DNA of 64,000 bases from Stachybotrys elegans (taxonomy: Eukaryota > Ascomycota > Sordariomycetes > Hypocreales > Stachybotryaceae): the NCBI GenBank assembly GCA_020746835.1, contig JAGPNK010000005.1, forward strand, positions 1,736,001 through 1,800,000, read 5' to 3'. The position numbers and the translations under genes were made by a program. The notes under the pieces are model-generated. The model saw nothing but the letters and a program-made list of their open reading frames with translations. It had not been told where the DNA came from and did no database searches. Of the stretch, positions 10,036 through 21,400 are shown in pieces. Positions within the stretch are counted from its first letter, which is position 1; every line of letters begins with the position of its first letter.

Positions 10036-12037
10036 TCATGAGCTACAGCTGCACTGCATAGCGCGCTCTGTGCGCGGCGGGTCGCTGATCCATCTCTGCT
10101 CCTCCTCTGCATCGCCCTTCCACTGAACTCCGTCAATAGTCTGGCCATCCCAGCTATCCTCGAAGGGGTGCGTGGCCATGTGCATGATTCGATCCAGTAC
10201 TTCGCGTTCCTTGCCTTGCTCCACGCGACGAATCACTTCGTCTAGAATCCAGCCTCTTGGGACGAAGTTGGGGTTCACTCGCTTCATTGCCTGAATCCTG
10301 TCCTCGTCCTTTGCGCTGGAATCGTCATCGAGCTCCCAATCCTCGACAACCCGAGAGCGCCACTGCTCGAGCCACTCGGCAATGGTTTGACGAGCCGTGC
10401 TCGAGCCGACCGGAGGTGGCCCTTCGCTGTGAAAGAAGACCGATGCCTTCTCAAGCCGGGCTTCAGGTGTTGCAATATCTGCCACATGTATGTTGCTCAG
10501 GCGACGGAAGAAGTGGTTAAAGTCGAGCCCCAGATTCTCCATTGCATCGAGAAGATCGCTGAACAGCACCTGGAAATCGGACTCCTTGCAGGTTCGAAGA
10601 CCCAGCCTCAGAGTCATGAGGCGCTTGTACTCCTCCAGGAACGTCGCCTTGTACTCCTCACCGGCTTGCGTGATGAGCTTTTCAGCTCGGGCAACAAGGC
10701 TGGCCTCTTGCTCGTCTTTGATGCCATCGGCGATGTAGGAGGGGTCGTCCACGTCGGGTCCTATGCCGATGAGCTCCCCGAGTGCTTCACCCAGACGCAC
10801 TAGGTTCCACCAGATGATTGTAGGTTGGTTCTTGTAGCTGTACCGTAGATGATGGTCATCATGGTTAGGTGTGTAAGAAGGGTCGAAGTTGTCCATGAAG
10901 GCGAATGGACCAAAGTCGATGGACAGTCCGTAGACTGACGTGTTGTCTGTGTTCTTCTGCGTGTTAATACGACCTCGGGGTCCAAGGAGCATTTCATCTT
11001 ACCAAAACACCATTCATGAAGCCGTAGGCCTGCCAATGAGCTACCACCAGAGCGTTCCTCCTGACAATCTCTCGGTACAGCCGGGTGAATCTGTTCTCTG
11101 CCGCATCGCCCTCGCCTTCAATAGTGGTCGCAGAAACTCCGCGCTTTGGAGGAGCGGATTCTGTTGGGTTTTCGGGATTCTCCAGTCTGCCGGGCAGCTT
11201 CTCCCAGCCTCCAAAGACTTCCTCGGCAACATAAGTCGACAGCTTCCTCACCATTGTGCGATCCCCTCTTGCTCGGAATATGTCGAAATTGCCGAGTCGG
11301 ATCCAGGATTGCGCAAAACGGAGCACAATTGCGCCAGGTTCGACTCTCTCGCGCAATACCTTGGAGTGCGGGAGCAAGGTGAGGGAAAGGGCTCGCGTGG
11401 TTGGAATCCTGAGGGCGTTGAGGGCTTCAGAGACGACAAACTCACGGATGCTTGACCTCAAGACGGCTTTCCCGTCGGCGAAGCGCGAATAAGGCGTCAG
11501 CCCAGCCCCTTTGAGTTGAAGTTCGTAACGCTGTCCTGTTTCCGGGTTGGTGGCCTCGAAGAGTGATATGGCTCTTCCATCTCCCAGCTGACCTGCCCAC
11601 TGTCCGAACTGAAAACCGCCATAGCACTGCGCCCACGGATAGCCGCCCTCCGACTTCTCCTCGTCCCAGCCGTACAGTTTGTTGCCGGCGACGAACTGGC
11701 GAAAATCCTCGGTCTTGGCTTCCTCAGGCTTGAGGCCAATATCCCGCAACGCCGCTGGACTCACTGCCAACAACTCGGGATCCTTCTGCTCTTCCGGACG
11801 GACCCAGCTAAATGCAGCATTCCGAACCTCCCTGGGGCCAATCTGATCCCTCGGCAGCTTGTGTGATGTAGCAGGTGTTGGGAACCGCTTGTCAGGGGGG
11901 AGGGAAGATGTATAAGTCCATGACTTGGGCAGATCGGCGAGCGTGACGCCCTGCGACTGCGTTGACAGTGGTTGCGCCATGGCCAGTGGCTTCTGAAGTC
12001 GTGCTGCGCTTCTATACAGTGCGGTACGCGCGAGCAT
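10036..12037 (-). CDS. SelO/YdiU-family protein AMPylase, mitochondrial
   Basis: Exons 12037-11003 and 10956-10036 give 651 aa. The 46-nt intron joins GFMNGVL to KNTDNTSVYGLSIDFGPFAF, reconstructing the family's metal-binding block. SelO is a pseudokinase-fold enzyme that transfers AMP from ATP to Ser/Thr/Tyr of target proteins, and in eukaryotes it is mitochondrial. Visible family landmarks are RNAAFSWVRPE, YGGFQFGQWAGQLGDGRA, ELQLKGAGLTPYSRFADG with AVLRSSIREFVVSEAL, NTDN and DFGPFAF. The N-terminus (MLARTALYRSAARLQKP) looks like a presequence. The frame extends 91 codons further upstream, but the chosen ATG starts the presequence. The protein ends CSCSS, with Cys at the third position from the end, where vertebrate SelO has selenocysteine. 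Confidence 0.95.
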
Positions 12038-12565
12038 CAGGATAGTCGGCTGAACGAGTGTCAGTGTTCTTTGCACTGCCTTTTTTATGCGCGGGGAAAG
12101 GCGGCTTGGGGTTTTAAATTCGCCCTCTGATCCCGGTACGCTGGTGGCGTTGTCGTAAAGATGATACTTAGGATGTGATGATAAATGCTTGGTGGCGTAA
12201 TTGCGACTGGGGCTGACGTTGAGATCCAGAATTCCTGCCGATGCTACCCTTGACTTCCATGACGCCCCTCTCCAGTGTAATGGGATGCGAGAAATCGGGG
12301 AATAGCCCACATGGCCGTGGGTGATGATTGACTGTCAGTGGCTAGAATGAATGTTTGGTCATTATCATGTATTTTCCTTCTTCCCACTCTTATGCACTGC
12401 CTTTATTCAGGTGAGGTTATCATCAAGCCAATATCCACGATGCTTATGCAATTTAGCTGCCACCCTGAAACCACACATTCGAAATATTCCGCCGTCATCT
12501 TAACGGTCAGCTTCATGTAAAAGTGCATAGACCCAGGCACGATTGTTCCATCACAATCACCTAAT
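12038..12565. promoter_or_regulatory. Upstream region of the SelO gene
   Basis: This holds the promoter and leader of the leftward SelO gene. Base composition turns TA-rich beyond about 12340, where the repeat-like zone starts. No coding exon was found. Confidence 0.4.
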
Positions 12566-13091
12566 ATGCTCGCTATCTTTAATGTAGTAGGTGCATCCAG
12601 TATGGAAAAAAGAACAATAGTATATATAAACAATAGTAGCCTTGCTACCCACAGGACTAAAGAATAGTATCAAACAATAAAGGGATTGTCAAACTATAGC
12701 TAACATCTCCCATTAGCTGGAGCCAGAGAACAATAAGGGGGCTATAGCAGCAGCAACAGTAGCAAAAGCGTATGAAGTTGGGGGACCTACGGTTAGCAGA
12801 CTGGCCTCTCGATGTATGTACATACCGTTTGTCGGCCGAGAGCGATGCGCCAAGGTCGGATACCGTATATACCGCGATTCCGGCAGAAGTCCTTAGACTG
12901 CGTGGGCGACGAAGAAGCATGTGATGGCTGTGGCTGCGTTGGGCCAGGAATGCGTGATCGCGCGAGGCCTAGCCCTAGAATAGAGTTCTGGATCGAGAGA
13001 TTCTCACAAGAAGGCCTTCGCCCCTCCGTTGCCTCTCTCTTTCTCTTCCTTCCATCACCAAAATCTTCGTCTCCGACGACATCGCAACCCA

Positions 13092-13308
13092 ATGGATCAA
13101 CACAACAACCAGGACGCTGGGGGCGTCCCTGAGCCAAATCCCCCCGCCGAACAGCCTGCCGAGGCCGCACACGGCCAGGCTGCACAAGTGAGTCCACCTA
13201 TCCCAAGAGACCTTCAAGGAACAGTATTGCTAACAGTAATAGGCCAGGGCTTTTAAGCCCTTTAAAAGACAGCCAGATCGTCCAGATCTAGAGCCCCCCC
13301 ACAACTAA
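13092..13308 (+). CDS. Putative small protein, copy A of a duplicated exon family
   Basis: Exon 1 (13092-13187) encodes a 32-aa hydrophilic start rich in Gln, Asn, Pro and Ala (NQDAGGVPEPNPPAEQPAEA). A GTGAGT donor and a plausible acceptor (CTAACAGTAATAG, 13242) lead to a second exon ending at TAA 13306-13308, 53 aa in all. Exon 1 and its donor match a sequence at 36.4 kb on the other strand; the downstream sequence does not. The second exon falls in TA-rich repeat DNA, so this copy may be truncated or non-functional. I recognise no domain. Confidence 0.3.
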
Positions 13309-13721
13309 AGGGGGAAGAAGAAGATTAATAGGATCTCTAAGCCCATAAAGGCTATAATCAAGCAATAGCCATCTTAGAGCCTGTCTATCTTTTATGGCTT
13401 ATATGTTCTGGCCGGGGAAGGATAGGAGGCCCGCTTGGTGGAGGGATTCAGGTGTTTCGGGCTATATAAGGCCTAGATAATGTTTGAAAACCTTTTGCCT
13501 TGTCAATCATGCTGCTATCGGCCTATTCATGACTGTATCCATGACTATGGTCCCTATAGCTGCATGAGAGACATCTCCTGTATGGTTAAAGCCTTAATGC
13601 AGTCCCTGAGATACAGATAATCAAGCGTATTACATAACAAGCAATTGGGCATTTGTATGACCTATTTGACCTTAGCATATGTAGCTAGAAAGAAGGGAAG
13701 ACTTAAATACTGCCCCCTCTG

Positions 13722-13741
13722 CCCCCCCCCCCCCCCCCCCC
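13722..13741 (+). repeat. C20 homopolymer
   Basis: Twenty consecutive C residues lie at the right edge of the TA-rich segment. The length may be uncertain in the assembly. Confidence 0.85.
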
Positions 13742-13962
13742 GAGCAGCCTTTGCCCCGTACTCAGGGGGGATGCTCGCTATCTTTAATGGTGTTACTGGG
13801 TAGATCCCACTTGGTCCGATTCCGGTGCTCAGGAGCCCACCTCGGCTACCAAGCCGATATCGAGCTGAGTCCAAAGTGCGTACCTAATCCTGCTACCATC
13901 TTTGAAATGACGTGATCGCCTCGGAGGTCTGAATTCACCCACAAACATATCAGCAATTCAAG

Positions 13963-15023
13963 ATGAACTTGATTGGCGCGGCGTGGCAGCCAGATGCCTC
14001 TGGCGTCTCCCCCAAGCAACAGAGCTCAATTCCTCCCTTGCGCCTCAATGATGGAAATGAGATCCCCATGGTAAGGAGACGGCTTGGGCGTTTGGCTGTA
14101 GATGCATTGTTGTTGTTGGGCAGATGCTGATCCAGCGCATGTAGTTCGCATATGGCCTTGGAACAGCAAACAAGAAAAACGACGGTGCTCCTCTGGACAC
14201 AGATCTCATCGAGCTCACCAAGAAAGCCATCGACATAGGCTACAGGCATCTCGACTGCGCCGAGGGCATGTATTCAAACTCGAGCTCGCTTCTATTAATC
14301 TAACATTGAATAGGCTATGGCAACGAGGAGGAGCTTGGTGCAGCCGTCAAGGCATCCGCGGTTCCAAGAGAGGAGCTCTTCATCACCACCAAGATCAGCG
14401 CCACCAAGAAGCAATCTACCTTTGAAGCGTTTGATGCCTCTCTCTCTCGACTGAAGCTCGAATACGTCGACTTGTATCTTTTGCATGGGCCTTGGTTTGC
14501 CGACTCTGAACAAGAACTTCAGCAGCGCTGGGCCGACATGGAAGCCATCCGCGAATCTGGACGTGCAAAGTCCATCGGTGTCTCCAACTTTCTCCAGGAG
14601 CACATCGAGGTACTTCTGAAGACCGCAAAGGTCCCTCCCGCCATCAACCAGATCGAGTTCCACCCCTACCTCCAGCACCTGGACTTGCTTGTCTTCCACA
14701 GGCAGAATAATATCGCCGTGTCTTGCTACTCCCCGCTTGTACCGATTACTAAAGCAACGGATGGTCCAGTCAACCAGCTATGGGACCAGCTTGCGAAAAA
14801 GTATGGTGTCTCCGAGTCTGAGATTGGGCTGAGGTGGTGCCTTGACCAGGGTTTGGTCGTCTTAACGACAAGCAGCAAGCCCCAACGCCTGCAGAAGTAC
14901 ATGTCGCAGCTACCGTGCTTCAAGCTGACACCCAAGGAGGTGGCAGATATCTCAGAATTGGGGAGGCAGAAGCACTTCCGTCTCTTCTGGACCTCATTCT
15001 TTGCGCCAGATGATAGACGATAG
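13963..15023 (+). CDS. Aldo/keto reductase
   Basis: Exons 13963-14070, 14145-14265 and 14314-15023 give 312 aa, typical of the (beta/alpha)8 NADPH-dependent aldo/keto reductases. The catalytic tetrad is visible: Asp and Tyr in [16 protein letters not shown], Lys in [10 protein letters not shown] and His in DLYLLHGPW. The NADPH-site strands follow ([44 protein letters not shown]). Family members reduce aldehydes, ketones or sugars; the substrate cannot be read from the sequence. The second intron must start with GC rather than GT to keep the tetrad Tyr in frame. It converges with XRCC4, with ~150 bp between the stops. Confidence 0.9.
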
Positions 15024-15175
15024 CTCGCCCGTTTCGGTGACATGAGTGCTGCAACTCTTTGAACGTTCATTGGAGCAGTACGAATGATTAGCTTAAACCG
15101 ACCCCTCCTACCTCCTCGCGTGAATGTCGTGAATGTGCGACCCGGCGGTTTCCAAAATTAGTTTACCGGCAGGTC

Positions 15176-16335
15176 TCATAGCTCGTCGTCCGACTCTGTC
15201 TCACTACCTGCAGGCGCTGGCACCACTGGGGCCTTGGATTTGTTGCGACTCGTGAATGGTAGATCTCGCTTGGGTGGTGGCTGCGCTGGGGCCTTTTTCT
15301 GAGGCTGGACGGCCGAGTCCTTTTTGTCCACCGGGTGTGATGGGATTGGCTTGTCGGCATCGCTCTGCTGCGCGGCCGCCTCCTCCTCGTCACTATCAAG
15401 GTCGGACGCGGTGGCGTCGGTGATGCGCCCGGCGTCTGAATCCCCGGGCTCAGACTTGACACTATCTACATCCATCTCCTCTGGCTCATCCGCAACAGCT
15501 GCTGTGGAAGCCTTGCGTTTTGTTGGCCGAGACTGCTTAGGCTGATGTTTCGGCGCGACTCTTTGAGGCGACTCTGGTGGTGCTGGCACATCGTCTGTGG
15601 AGGAGACACGGGCAGCCTCGACAACTTTGAGATACTCTCGAATCTTGACCTTCTTCTCGTTGATAAGGTCGGCCGCATGCCGAAGCAAGACATCCTCGTC
15701 CTCCTGCTTTGCCTTGACCAGTTCCTCAAGCTGCACCTTCAGCTCCTGTACCGTAATTTCGAGCTCGCGCGCCCGGGTGTCTGCATCAACTGACTGCTTC
15801 TTGTTCTTAGCAGACAAATCTGCAGCCGCCGCGCACCAGTCAAACAGCTGGATCTCCTGGTCTGGGTCATGGTTTAATGATATAGAGCCAAGGCGTTGCT
15901 GAAGGGTCAGCCAGAGCTAGGTGCCAATGCAGAGCGTGTTTTTCATCATACCGTGATGCCCTGTATCTGTTTTCGGATGGTGATTGTCACAGAAGATTCA
16001 CTTTCCACGGTGGCAGTCGCTTGAATGTCCGGCTGTGGTGTTTGAGAGAACACCAACTGCAATATCTCCCCCCATTCTTCGGCGGATACAGAGCAATTCT
16101 TTCCTCTCAGCGAGGCAACCCGATCATGCTTTACTGAATTAATTGTCAGACCAGGATGTGCATGCTTGGCAAGTAGACTGATGCGTCACTTACAGGTGGC
16201 AACATAAGGAGCCTCTCCCTCCGTAGCAACCAGCCTGAGATCCAATGGCTTGGATCCTCTCGGGGTGATCTGGAGGAGAACGAATGACGACTCATCATCG
16301 GTGCGGTCAATTTTCAGCACGCAGGAATTGGCCAT
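15176..16335 (-). CDS. XRCC4-like DNA double-strand-break repair protein
   Basis: Exons 16335-16194, 16133-15952 and 15898-15176 give 348 aa. The N-terminal ~115 residues form a beta-rich head (MANSCVLKIDRTDDESSFVL, then LKHDRVASLRGKNCSVSAEE, then WGEILQLVF). A long coiled-coil stalk follows (ADTRARELEITVQELKVQLE). The tail is acidic, Pro- and Lys-rich with Ser/Thr-Glu/Asp sites and a basic KRKAS patch. This head-stalk-tail layout matches XRCC4/Lif1, which dimerises and binds DNA ligase IV through the stalk in non-homologous end joining in the nucleus. The assignment rests on architecture and head motifs, because the family is weakly conserved. It is divergent from byr4 across a 2.1-kb spacer. 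Confidence 0.8.
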
Positions 16336-18451
16336 GGCGCTCTCGAGGTTCTCGCGATCAGCAAGGAAAGACAGAAGGTCGTTGATCAGAGTTGAGGTTG
16401 TGGAAGGCCCGTGGCTAAGGGGGATGTGGTCTCAATTGCGTGAAACAAGAGCAGTAGCTTCTGCAACGAGGCTCGAGGATGATTGCCCTTGTCTTGAGCG
16501 CGGCCTTGACTTGGACCATGAACCAGGAACCAGGCAGTTTTGTTTATGCTTCTTGAATATGACGTCCCGAAATGTGAGATCCGGGGTGTACAGAGAATCC
16601 CTCCCTAGGCAGCTACGGCGCACCTTCCAGGCAGCCGCTCCCTAAAGGGGTCCAGTAACCAGGATTTATTACACAGGTGGGGAACGAAGCGCAAGGACGT
16701 GAGTCGGGTCGAGGCGGCGCTGTCCACGATTGCAAACAAATAGCCCTCATGGTTGTAACCCATTATTACCTATGGCGTGGTCGTCGCTCATTGGCAAGCA
16801 TGCAATTTAATACCGGGATGCTATTCCCGATGGAAGCATTTGGCTCCATTCGTTGCATGGAAAAGAGTTCTTGGTACCTGACTAAACCCGCTTTCGCGTC
16901 ATGACAGAAATGGAAAGAACAGGCAAATAACCTTTATTAAACACCGAGGAAGAAACCGAAATAACAAAGAAAGCAAAGAAGGCAAAGAAGGCAAAGAAGG
17001 AGGAAAAGAAGGGGGGAAAAAATAAACACAAGCAAAAATCCGTTTTCCATTGCTATGTACGCCAAGGTGGGCTCGAGAGGATGGGATATGCCTGACACTC
17101 ATGAAACACCCGCCGAACGAGATGTTGGAATGGCATTTAAGGACAGACATGCTGGAATTGAAAACCATTCAAGACAGAAAACACACGAGCAACAGGTTCT
17201 ACGCCGAAATGGACCACAATAAGAGCATGTGAGACGGAACACTGAAGCCGCATGCGAGATGGCCATTGCACACACACCGTGATATACAAACAAGCACGGT
17301 GCCTTGCAGCTCACACTGTTTCACACGATGGCTGCGCACTTGCTCGCAATTGTGTGTGCTCAGATGCCAGGTACCGCCGTAGGGCGCACAACGCACGTCA
17401 CCCATCGTAGTCCCTCCTCGTTTACTAGGTCCATGACATTGCCTCCCTCCCGAAACCAAAGCTTGGACGCTGAAATGGATCATGGACCATGAAGCAAGGA
17501 CAGGACCCTTGACTACGTACTAACTCGGCCTTTGGATTCCTTCGATTCGATTCAGTTGACAGTGATTCACTCTCCCAACGGTAGGCCCCCCTGTCGCCGT
17601 CGCGCGACATTGACGCGTTCCGCTAAGGGGCGGGGACACCTGGCCAATCATGGTCGCCGCTGCCGCGAATCATATCACGTGATGCCACTATTGCCCATGC
17701 GCTGCCCCACTCACACCGTCGTTTTTAGTTTTTCTGTGGGCAAGTGTGGTGGTGGTCATAGTAGCCGTCGATTCTGGCACCTGGCAAGGTGGGAAGTGGG
17801 AAAGGACCAGCCACCGCCCAGCCCCCAGCATTCTCCCTTCCCACCAACAACTCATCATTCCATCTTTCACCTCCACTCACTTTCCACTCACCTTTCGATC
17901 AACCACACCAACCCACAATCGACCACATCTACGACCGCCTTTTCCGCACACCTTTACCTTTACCCTCTTACAAAACACACAAACTGCAGATTTACCACCA
18001 AACACGTTGAATCTTCTCAGCGCTCGTTTCCAAACACCTCTCCCGCCTTGTGCTTTCGCCCCTCTTCGTGTGCGCATCCAGCAGACACATTTCCGACTGC
18101 GACATACGTCCCGACTGCGAGAAAAGAAAGCGCAGCAACCTACTACCTCAAGCTTTCACCTGAACGTCAACACCAACCTCGGACCCAAACCAAACCAAAC
18201 CAAACCTCAACCCAAGCACAGCCGCTCCCTACCGCCGCGCGACATCATCTCGCATTTCAACCCTCCTGCGCGCTACACCTACGGATCTACCATCCTGAGC
18301 CCTCGCATGAGTTTGCCGCTGGTGCCTGGTACATGATCAAAAGCCGCTGCGATTATGAATCCACCTCTTTGATCTCGATTCTTCCACGGTATCCGAAAGC
18401 GTCTATTCAAGTCCCATCCGACGCAAGCCATCCGTGCTCCTGCTGAGACCC
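16336..18451. promoter_or_regulatory. Divergent promoter region between XRCC4 and Byr4
   Basis: This 2.1-kb region should hold both promoters. Near 16965-17020 is a purine-only tract with repeated AAAGAAGGC units. From about 17780 to 18450 the plus strand is C/A- and pyrimidine-rich, with a run of CCAAA repeats near 18188-18207, which fits a long 5' leader for byr4. A 915-nt stop-free frame crosses this leader but shows no protein-like features. Confidence 0.5.
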
Positions 18452-21400
18452 ATGGAGCCCCTACGATTAAAGCCACGCCAGCCCGTGGTAGATGAGGTGG
18501 AGAACTGGGATGATGATGATTTTGTGATTGAGGGCGACGACTTGACCTTCCGCAGCGGCTCGACGGGAGCAAATGCCGCGCCCCGCCGCCGCGATTCCAA
18601 CTCATCCCATCGTTCCCGCCGATCCGATCTCGAGTCGTGGAATGGGGAAGAGAAGCAAGTCCACATCCCCGACGACGACGAGAAATCCACTTTGGATGCA
18701 ATTGCTGCTGCTCAGCATGCCGGCATCCCCCTACCGAAAAACGTCCCCTCATCTGCGCTGATGGGGGGCACCATTAAAAGACTTGGTGGTCGCAAAATCC
18801 GCAAGATCATTCAAGATGACTGGGAGAACGACATTGAACTCCCGGATCTCGGCCAAGCGCTCAAGATCAAGCCCCGAAACAACCAAGCCTTCCCCGAAAC
18901 CCTTCGCCAAGTCAGCGGTGGCTCTCCGCATTCAAGCCCCGTTAAGGCCACGAGACCTGCCGTAGCCCAGGAACATCGCCGGGCTTCCTTGCAGTCCGTC
19001 AACACGGTCGTCTCCGCCGCCGTGAACCTGGACAAATTCAAAGATGCTGATGATGATGACGACATCTTTGGAGATGGCATGGGTACCTTCAAAGTATCCA
19101 AGAGCAGAAACCCCCTCCAGCCTGTTTCTCTCATCACTCCTCCTACTCCCCAAAAGGCCCCCGAGCCCGAGGACGACTTTGAGAAGGATCTCGAACTGCC
19201 CTCCGACGGCAAGCTCAAGTTGTCTACTAAGAGAGACATTCCCAAGACGCCATCGTCGCAGTCAGATGATCTTGATTGGGGTGAGGGTAGTCTTGGAACC
19301 CGCTACGGTGGCACTCGACGCGATGGTCGCTCCAACCGGAGCTCTTCTGCGTCTGCTCTTAGCCCCAGCGTCTCCAGCTCCATCACTGCAGAGAGCGAAG
19401 ATGAAACGTTTGAAGGCTTGGTTCTTCCAGTCGGGCCACTCAACTTCCAAGACAGGCTCATGAAGCGCAGAAAGAGCCGTTCTCCTGAGCGCATCGTTGA
19501 AGAACCCGAGCCCGAGCCGCAGGCCAAGATTTCCCCCCAGGCAGAAAAGGAACAGCAGGACTTTCTCGATGGTCTTGACCTGGGAGAGGGTGACGTCTTT
19601 GATTCTGGAAAACTTACGCTCCACCGCAACATCAAACTTCGCGATGCACGGCCGGCCAGCCCGGCCCGGCCCAAGACTGCTGTGGCTCTGACCTTCACTA
19701 ACAAGCCCTCTGTGCACACCCGCATTCCGCGACTCAGCCATGAGCGTACGCATTCGACCCCCCTGGAGCCGGTTTCTGAGAGTGGCGCGCCGATTCTTCA
19801 ACGGAGTAATCGCAGGCCGCAATCAAGACTTGGCCATTCTGCTCAGTCCTCGGTGTCGAGCATCCCGACACCCTCCTCTCCCCCATCTGTGCAGAACCCA
19901 TCAACCCCTCGCCGCAGGGAAGTCACGGGGAAAAACTCAATGACATCGCTTCGTGCCGCACCAACAACCACGAGCGCGCAGCTGCTCAAGCAAAAGCGAT
20001 CCCTGCCCGCCATCAGGGCGCTCCCGTCTCCTGCAAAGCAGCCCATGTATCGCAACGAGAGACCCGGTTCCAGGTCCGATGCCAACCGGCCGTCCTCATC
20101 TCTGCGCCCCAAGACCCCCGTGGAACGCCACAGCCCTGGAGCATCCGATGGATTCAAGAAAGGTCAGGTGCCTTTCCTCGCCGGGGGATCCTCCATGTCT
20201 CAGTCGCACCACTCTTCCACCAAATCTCTTCGTGCGTTCCGAAGACATGATTCCGACAATTCCATTGATTTGAGACCGAAATCTCGTGCTACGACGTCAA
20301 GATCAGGCACACGATCCCCCAGTCCTCAGCGGTATAGAGTTGCCGCAGACACATGGGAGCGATTGAGCAAGCCCAAGAACAAGAAGCACTTTGGAGATGG
20401 ACATGAGCTCGATGCCTTCGACGACCTGCCCACATCAAGGGAGACTGAGACTAGATATCTCAAGCAGCCCATCACCAGTGGGCCGAAGAGTGCTTTGCGA
20501 AACAAGGCCTACCAGAACGTAATGCCAGACAGGAACTCGACACCCTCGCCGTCGACACCACGCTCTCCGGCGCCCCGAATGATGCATACGCCGCGTTTCG
20601 CCAGGGACACAGCCGCAAGCCGCATCGCAAGGGAGACGTCTTTGGCACACCGTGCAAGCAATAGTGTTCCACTTGCACCGGTCGCAACACACCGACTCTC
20701 GCAACTTTCAGCCCGAAGCAACTTGTCGCCGCAACCTCATTCGCCTCAGTCACCTGCTGTCGTCGCCTCAAAATCTCGATCAAAAAAGCCACGTCAGCTG
20801 AAGCCACATCTCATTTCTAACCTGAGCGGCAACAAGGAGTCTAAGAGTAAGTTGCCACGCAAGAGAGAGACAACAAAGCAAAAACAACAACAAAAGAAAC
20901 CATGTGCTAACGATCCGCCAGTGGTGAACGGCATGTTTTACAACGCAGATACTTTCAAGTGGGAAGGCAACGAGAACGCTCTCAACGCCTTTGAACCACC
21001 CATGACGACTCCGACTGCAACCGCTAATCCATCTCATCTTCTTCCAGCCAAAGAAGTTACTACGCCTCGCCCTGCACTTATTACGAACATCAGCGCTACT
21101 AAGGGAGTCCAGGTTGTCGGAGGCATGGTGTTTGACCCACAAAACATGTGCTGGCTGAAGATTGGCCAGCCTACTAAGGCAGTATCTGAGACAAGCGATC
21201 CCCTGGATGGATTCGACGCTCTGGAAGATGAGGATGATGTGTTCAAGGATATTCCTGACCTGGAGGAGCCTGGCGGTGATGAGGATGGCAACGGTCGCGT
21301 GAGCGACATCAAGGATGAGTGGCTGGTAGGTGAGGAGTTTGACGTTGGCCCCGAGTTCATCCGACGACAGCGTGAAGAAGAAGACCGATGGCGCAAGAAG

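Larger units (their letters stand above)
12566..13789. repeat. TA-rich repeat-like segment bounded by a 19-nt direct repeat
   Basis: The 19-mer atgctcgctatctttaatg occurs exactly at 12566-12584 and 13771-13789. The DNA at both ends of the segment (12566-12770 and 13260-13720) is rich in TA, CTATAG and TTAA and nearly free of CG. Such composition is common in fungal repeats eroded by RIP-type C-to-T mutation. The middle (about 12790-13260) is normal GC DNA containing a small exon found again at 36.4 kb. No transposase is left. The segment looks like a relic insertion or a repeat pair with unique DNA trapped between. Confidence 0.45.

Noticed and set aside
12338..13900. Intact transposon in the TA-rich zone
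   Set aside because: No transposase, integrase or reverse-transcriptase motif in any frame, and no clear terminal inverted repeat. Only a relic or repeat is supported.
17532..18446. 304-codon plus-strand frame upstream of byr4
   Set aside because: Lies in C/A- and pyrimidine-rich leader DNA. The protein would be His/Pro/Thr-rich low complexity, and overlapping frames are open too.
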